From assembly GCF_013402915.1 (NCBI RefSeq), contig NC_050725.1, positions 310,001 to 374,000 of the forward strand: DNA of 64,000 nt, given 5' to 3'. Numbering within the stretch: position 1 is the stretch's first letter; each line of letters begins with the position of its first letter. Below the pieces are notes generated by a model. The model did no database searches, had not been told where the DNA came from, and saw nothing but the letters and a program-made list of their open reading frames with translations. The translations under genes and the position numbers were made by a program. The stretch is from Zygotorulaspora mrakii (taxonomy: Eukaryota > Ascomycota > Saccharomycetes > Saccharomycetales > Saccharomycetaceae). Of the stretch, positions 59,891-64,000 are shown one piece after another.

Positions 59891-62800
59891 ATGTCTACTA
59901 AGAAGCTTTCGGGGTTGAGGGACAACTTCAGCCTGCTCGGCGAGAAGAATAAGATCCTGGTGGCCAACCGAGGGGAGATTCCGATCAGAATCTTCAGATC
60001 TGCGCATGAATTGTCGATGAGGACGGTTGCGATCTACTCGCACGAGGATCGGTTGTCGATGCACAAGCTGAAGTCAGACGAAGCGTACGTGATCGGAAAC
60101 GAGGGAGAGTTCACGCCAGTGGGCGCGTACCTGGCGATCGACGAGATCATCGAAATTGCCAAGAAACACAAGGTGGATTTCATTCACCCGGGCTACGGGT
60201 TCCTGTCGGAGAACGCGGAATTTGCCTTGAAAGTGGCAGCCAGCGGCATCACTTGGATCGGACCGCCAGCGGAGGTCATCGATTCAGTTGGTGACAAGGT
60301 CAGCGCAAGAAACCTGGCGGATAAGGCGCAGGTGCCAACGGTTCCAGGTACTCCGGGGCCAATCGAAACCGTCGAGGAAGCGGAGGCGTTTGTGCAAACA
60401 TACGGGTATCCGGTGATCATAAAAGCTGCCTTCGGTGGTGGTGGTAGAGGTATGAGAGTCGTGCGTGAAGGAGACGACGTGGCTGACGCTTTCCAACGTG
60501 CGACTTCAGAGGCTCGTACTGCCTTCGGTAACGGAACTTGTTTCATCGAGAGATTTTTAGTTAAACCCAAACATATTGAGGTTCAACTCTTGGCTGATAA
60601 CTACGGTAATGTTGTTCATCTTTTCGAGAGAGACTGTTCGGTGCAAAGAAGACACCAGAAAGTTGTTGAAGTTGCACCTGCCAAGACTTTGCCAATTGAG
60701 GTCCGCAATGCGATTTTGACGGATGCTGTTAAGCTCGCTAAGGTCGCTGGATACAGAAATGCGGGTACCGCGGAATTCTTGGTCGACAGCCAGAACAGAC
60801 ATTATTTCATCGAGATTAACCCAAGAATTCAAGTCGAACACACCATTACTGAGGAAATTACTGGTATTGACATCGTTGCTGCCCAAATTCAAATCGCTGC
60901 TGGTGCATCTTTGGAGCAATTGGGTCTGCTACAGGATAGAATAACTACACGTGGTTTTGCCATCCAATGTCGTATTACAACCGAGGATCCATCCAAGAAT
61001 TTCCAACCCGATACTGGTAGATTAGAAGTCTACAGGTCATCTGGTGGTAACGGTGTTAGACTGGACGGTGGTAATGCATTTGCCGGTGCTGTTATCTCTC
61101 CCCATTATGACTCCATGTTAGTGAAGTGTTCTTGTTCCGGGTCAACCTACGAGATTGTGCGCCGTAAGATGTTGAGATCTTTGGTTGAATTCAGAATCAG
61201 AGGTGTCAAAACAAATATTCCATTCTTATTGACTTTATTGACAAATCCGGTATTTGTTTCTGGTAATTATTGGACCACTTTCATCGATGATACTCCTCAA
61301 TTGTTCCAAATGATTTCATCCCAAAATAGAGCTCAAAAATTATTATTGTATTTGGCAGATTTAGCTGTCAATGGTTCAAGTATCAAGGGACAAATTGGTA
61401 TACCAAAATTAAAGACTCATCCAACAATACCAAATTTACATAATAAAAACACTGGTGAGATTATTAACGTTTTCACAACAACACCGCCAGATGGCTGGAG
61501 ACAAGTTTTATTGAATTATGGTCCAGAAGAATTTGCAAAGCAAGTTAGAGATTTCAATGGTACTTTAATTATGGATACCACATGGAGAGATGCCCACCAA
61601 TCTTTACTAGCGACAAGAGTTAGAACTTATGATTTAGCTGCAATTGCTCCTACAACTTCCCATGCATTAGCTGGTGCTTTTGCTCTTGAATGTTGGGGTG
61701 GTGCCACTTTTGATGTTGCTATGAGATTTTTACATGAAGATCCATGGGAACGTTTAAGAAAATTACGGAAATTAGTACCAAATATCCCATTCCAAATGTT
61801 ATTGCGTGGTGCAAACGGTGTTGCTTATTCCTCATTACCTGATAATGCAATTGATCACTTTGTTAAACAAGCAAAAGAAAATGGTGTTGATATCTTCAGA
61901 GTATTTGATGCATTAAATGACTTAGAACAATTAAAGGTAGGTGTTGATGCTGTTAAAAAGGCAAATGGTGTTGTTGAAGCAACCATGTGTTATTCTGGTG
62001 ATATGTTGCAACCAGGTAAAAAATATAATTTGGATTATTACTTGGATGTTGCCGAAAAAATTGTTGAAATGGGCACTCATATCTTAGGTATCAAAGATAT
62101 GGCAGGCACAATGAAACCATCAGCGGCAAGATTATTAATTGGTTCTATTAGAGCAAAATACCCAAATTTACCAATTCACGTTCATACTCATGATTCGGCT
62201 GGTACTGGTGTTGCATCGATGACTGCTGCTGCTTTAGCTGGTGCAGATGTTGTCGATGTAGCAACAAATTCGATGTCTGGTATGACATCGCAACCATCCA
62301 TGAATGCATTATTAGCTTCCTTAGATGGTGAAATTGATACTAACATCAACATTGAACATACAAGAGAACTTGATGCTTACTGGGCAGAAATGAGACTATT
62401 ATATTCTTGCTTTGAAGCGGACATCAAAGGTCCAGATCCAGAAGTTTATGAACATGAAATTCCTGGTGGTCAATTAACAAATCTGTTATTCCAAGCACAG
62501 CAATTGGGCCTCGGTGAAAAATGGGCAGAAACTAAAAAAGCTTACAGAGATGCTAATTATTTATTAGGTGATCTAGTTAAAGTTACTCCGACCTCAAAAG
62601 TTGTTGGTGATTTAGCTCAATTTATGGTTTCTAATAAATTGACACCTGATGATGTTCGAAGATTAGCGAATTCATTAGATTTACCAGATTCTGTTATGGA
62701 TTTCTTCGAAGGTTTAATTGGTCAACCATATGGTGGGTTCCCAGAACCTTTGAGATCCGATGTCTTGAAAAATAAAAGAAGAAAGCTTACTTGTCGCCCG

Positions 62801-63430
62801 GGCTTAGAATTAGCTCCATTTGATTTAGAAAAAATTAGGGAGGATCTACAAGACAGATTTGGTGATATTGAAGAATGTGATGTTGCTTCTTATAACATGT
62901 ATCCAAAGGTGTATGAAGACTTCCAAAAAATTAGAGAAACCTATGGTGATTTATCAGTTCTACCAACCAAAAATTTCTTATCGCCACCACAAATTGGTGA
63001 AGAAATTGAAGTTACCATTGAACAAGGTAAAACTTTAATTATAAAACATCAAGCTATTGGTGATTTGAATAAGGAAACCGGTGTTAGAGAGGTATATTTT
63101 GAACTGAATGGTGAATTAAGAAAAATTCCAATCGTTGATAAGTCACAAAAGGTTGAAACAGTTTCTAAACCAAAGGCCGACGGTCATGATCCATTCCAAA
63201 TTGGTGCACCAATGGCAGGTGTTATTGTTGAAGTTAAAGTTCACAAGGGTTCTTTAATTAAGAAAGGTCAAGCAGTCGCGGTTTTAAGTGCAATGAAGAT
63301 GGAAATGGTGATTTCTTCTCAAACTGATGGTCAAGTTAAAGAAGTTTTCGTCAATAATGGTGAAAATGTGGAAGCTTCAGATCTTTTAGTCACGTTGGAA
63401 GATGCTGTCATTCCAACAGAGGAAAAATAA
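59891..63430 (+). CDS. PYC1: Pyruvate carboxylase
   Basis: The 1179-residue protein makes oxaloacetate from pyruvate, bicarbonate and ATP in the yeast cytosol (anaplerosis, gluconeogenesis). The biotin carboxylase part (about 18-480) has KILVANRGEIPIRIFR, ATP-grasp GGGGRGMRVV and FIEINPRIQVEHTITE. The carboxyltransferase part (about 560-830) has MDTTWRDAHQSLLATRVRT, and IHVHTHDSAGTG. The biotin carrier domain ends the chain, with biotinyl Lys1136 in SAMKMEMVIS. It is the single counterpart of the WGD pair PYC1/PYC2; DUO1 beside it fits PYC1. Base composition changes along the gene: the first 600 bp are GC-rich with G/C-ending codons, the last two thirds are dominated by GGT, GTT, TTA and GAA. 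Confidence 0.97.
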   Translation: MSTKKLSGLRDNFSLLGEKNKILVANRGEIPIRIFRSAHELSMRTVAIYSHEDRLSMHKLKSDEAYVIGNEGEFTPVGAYLAIDEIIEIAKKHKVDFIHPGYGFLSENAEFALKVAASGITWIGPPAEVIDSVGDKVSARNLADKAQVPTVPGTPGPIETVEEAEAFVQTYGYPVIIKAAFGGGGRGMRVVREGDDVADAFQRATSEARTAFGNGTCFIERFLVKPKHIEVQLLADNYGNVVHLFERDCSVQRRHQKVVEVAPAKTLPIEVRNAILTDAVKLAKVAGYRNAGTAEFLVDSQNRHYFIEINPRIQVEHTITEEITGIDIVAAQIQIAAGASLEQLGLLQDRITTRGFAIQCRITTEDPSKNFQPDTGRLEVYRSSGGNGVRLDGGNAFAGAVISPHYDSMLVKCSCSGSTYEIVRRKMLRSLVEFRIRGVKTNIPFLLTLLTNPVFVSGNYWTTFIDDTPQLFQMISSQNRAQKLLLYLADLAVNGSSIKGQIGIPKLKTHPTIPNLHNKNTGEIINVFTTTPPDGWRQVLLNYGPEEFAKQVRDFNGTLIMDTTWRDAHQSLLATRVRTYDLAAIAPTTSHALAGAFALECWGGATFDVAMRFLHEDPWERLRKLRKLVPNIPFQMLLRGANGVAYSSLPDNAIDHFVKQAKENGVDIFRVFDALNDLEQLKVGVDAVKKANGVVEATMCYSGDMLQPGKKYNLDYYLDVAEKIVEMGTHILGIKDMAGTMKPSAARLLIGSIRAKYPNLPIHVHTHDSAGTGVASMTAAALAGADVVDVATNSMSGMTSQPSMNALLASLDGEIDTNINIEHTRELDAYWAEMRLLYSCFEADIKGPDPEVYEHEIPGGQLTNLLFQAQQLGLGEKWAETKKAYRDANYLLGDLVKVTPTSKVVGDLAQFMVSNKLTPDDVRRLANSLDLPDSVMDFFEGLIGQPYGGFPEPLRSDVLKNKRRKLTCRPGLELAPFDLEKIREDLQDRFGDIEECDVASYNMYPKVYEDFQKIRETYGDLSVLPTKNFLSPPQIGEEIEVTIEQGKTLIIKHQAIGDLNKETGVREVYFELNGELRKIPIVDKSQKVETVSKPKADGHDPFQIGAPMAGVIVEVKVHKGSLIKKGQAVAVLSAMKMEMVISSQTDGQVKEVFVNNGENVEASDLLVTLEDAVIPTEEK

Positions 63431-63555
63431 TCATTCTTTTATTAATTCCAGTACATTTGACGTCTATCGCCTTTAACTTCGCGTTTTTTCTGTTATTTTT
63501 ATTTGATACATTTTGTAACCTATATATTTAATCTTTAATCTTCCCGTATCTTTCG

Positions 63556-64000
63556 CTAACGAAACATTTTACGTGAACTGCTTACAGTAGGCCTTGTTAA
63601 TCTCGAATTAATTCTAGGTGTGCCCTGTGATTTATTATATCTTGAAAATGCACTGCCTGGCTTTTTTCTATTTTTGTCGACTCTTCCACTATTCGGTATA
63701 CTGGATTTTGAATGGCTAACTATTTCGTTATTGGCATTGTACTGTTTATCCTTCTCCCTCACAATTTCTTGTTTCAGAGACTCAATTTCTTCTTCTTCCG
63801 CTTGAATTAGTTCTTTCGCATTGACCGTTTGTCCATCTTTAGATTGAGCACTAGCATATTTTAAGTATTCGGTTGATCCCATTAGTTCGTGTATGTGACC
63901 TGCTTGAGAATGTATGTTTATCCATGAGTCCAATACTGTATTTGTAGATTTACATATTTCTTGTATTTTATCGAAATGAGAAGGCAAAGCAGTCTGTAAA
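63556..64000 (-). CDS. DUO1: DASH complex subunit Duo1, 5' part beyond window
   Basis: The visible 147 codons are the C-terminal part of Duo1 (about 247 residues in S. cerevisiae), a subunit of the DASH/Dam1 ring that couples kinetochores to microtubule ends. The typical Duo1 core is visible at the window edge (LPSHFDKIQEICKSTNTVLD, then WINIHSQAGHIHELM). A coiled, acidic stretch (EEEEIESLKQEIVREKD) and a basic Ser/Arg-rich tail ending RKMFR follow. The frame stays open to the end of the window, so the start is outside. Convergent PYC-DUO1 neighbours match YGL062W/YGL061C. Confidence 0.9.
   Translation of the reverse strand, partial: LQTALPSHFDKIQEICKSTNTVLDSWINIHSQAGHIHELMGSTEYLKYASAQSKDGQTVNAKELIQAEEEEIESLKQEIVREKDKQYNANNEIVSHSKSSIPNSGRVDKNRKKPGSAFSRYNKSQGTPRINSRLTRPTVSSSRKMFR

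Overview
This is nuclear DNA from a budding yeast of the family Saccharomycetaceae. Almost every gene has a clear Saccharomyces cerevisiae counterpart. The few introns carry the strict yeast signals (GTATGT or GTACGT, TACTAAC, YAG), and gene density is about one per 2.4 kb. The order interleaves two S. cerevisiae regions that are sisters of the whole-genome duplication (WGD): the YGL178-YGL198 block of chromosome VII, and the YER126-YER133 block of chromosome V, represented here by snR52, COM2, SAK1, VFA1, LCP5 and NSA2. Shared paralogue pairs (MDS3/PMD1, RPS26A/B, TOS3/SAK1) occur once. That is the pattern of a lineage that split before the WGD (Kluyveromyces, Lachancea, Torulaspora or Zygosaccharomyces type); I cannot name the species.

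Layout. 1-9 kb: the C/D snoRNA snR52 with a polymerase III leader, YIP4 (Golgi/ER membrane) and MDS3 (kelch/TOR-linked regulator). 9-22 kb: GCN1, HOS2, IME4 and COX13. 22-31 kb: CDC55, RPS26 (with a predicted 5' UTR intron), COX4, TPN1 and a GAPDH-like gene with an NADP-type cofactor pocket that is absent from this interval in S. cerevisiae. 31-43 kb: a YGL185C-type hydroxyacid dehydrogenase, STR3 and COM2 on one long shared promoter, MND1, GTS1 and ATG1. 43-50 kb: SAK1-type kinase, VFA1, and LCP5/NSA2 on a divergent ribosome-biogenesis promoter. 50-64 kb: MPT5 (with a hidden 504-nt intron), a YBR220C-type transporter, SCS3, MED31, pyruvate carboxylase and the 3' part of DUO1.

The genes are ordinary single-copy eukaryotic units, not operons. 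Thematic pairs are visible. LCP5 and NSA2 (18S and 60S maturation) share PAC/RRPE elements. STR3 and the sulfur-linked regulator COM2 share a promoter region. MDS3, HOS2, IME4 and MND1 all bear on meiosis. COX13 and COX4 are nuclear cytochrome oxidase subunits.

The most informative findings are RNA-level features that an ORF scan misses: snR52; two first exons that consist only of the ATG (MND1 and MPT5); a hairpin in the MND1 intron that should hide a premature 3' splice site; a 5' UTR intron in RPS26; and a degenerate tRNA-like element antisense in the MPT5 intron. On the protein side, IME4 has DPAW instead of the DPPW catalytic motif, and the GAPDH-like protein has Asn where NAD-specific enzymes have Asp. 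Several apparent ORF starts are TTG or GTG; I have moved them to the first supported ATG. I saw no transposon, CRISPR array, centromere or intact tRNA.
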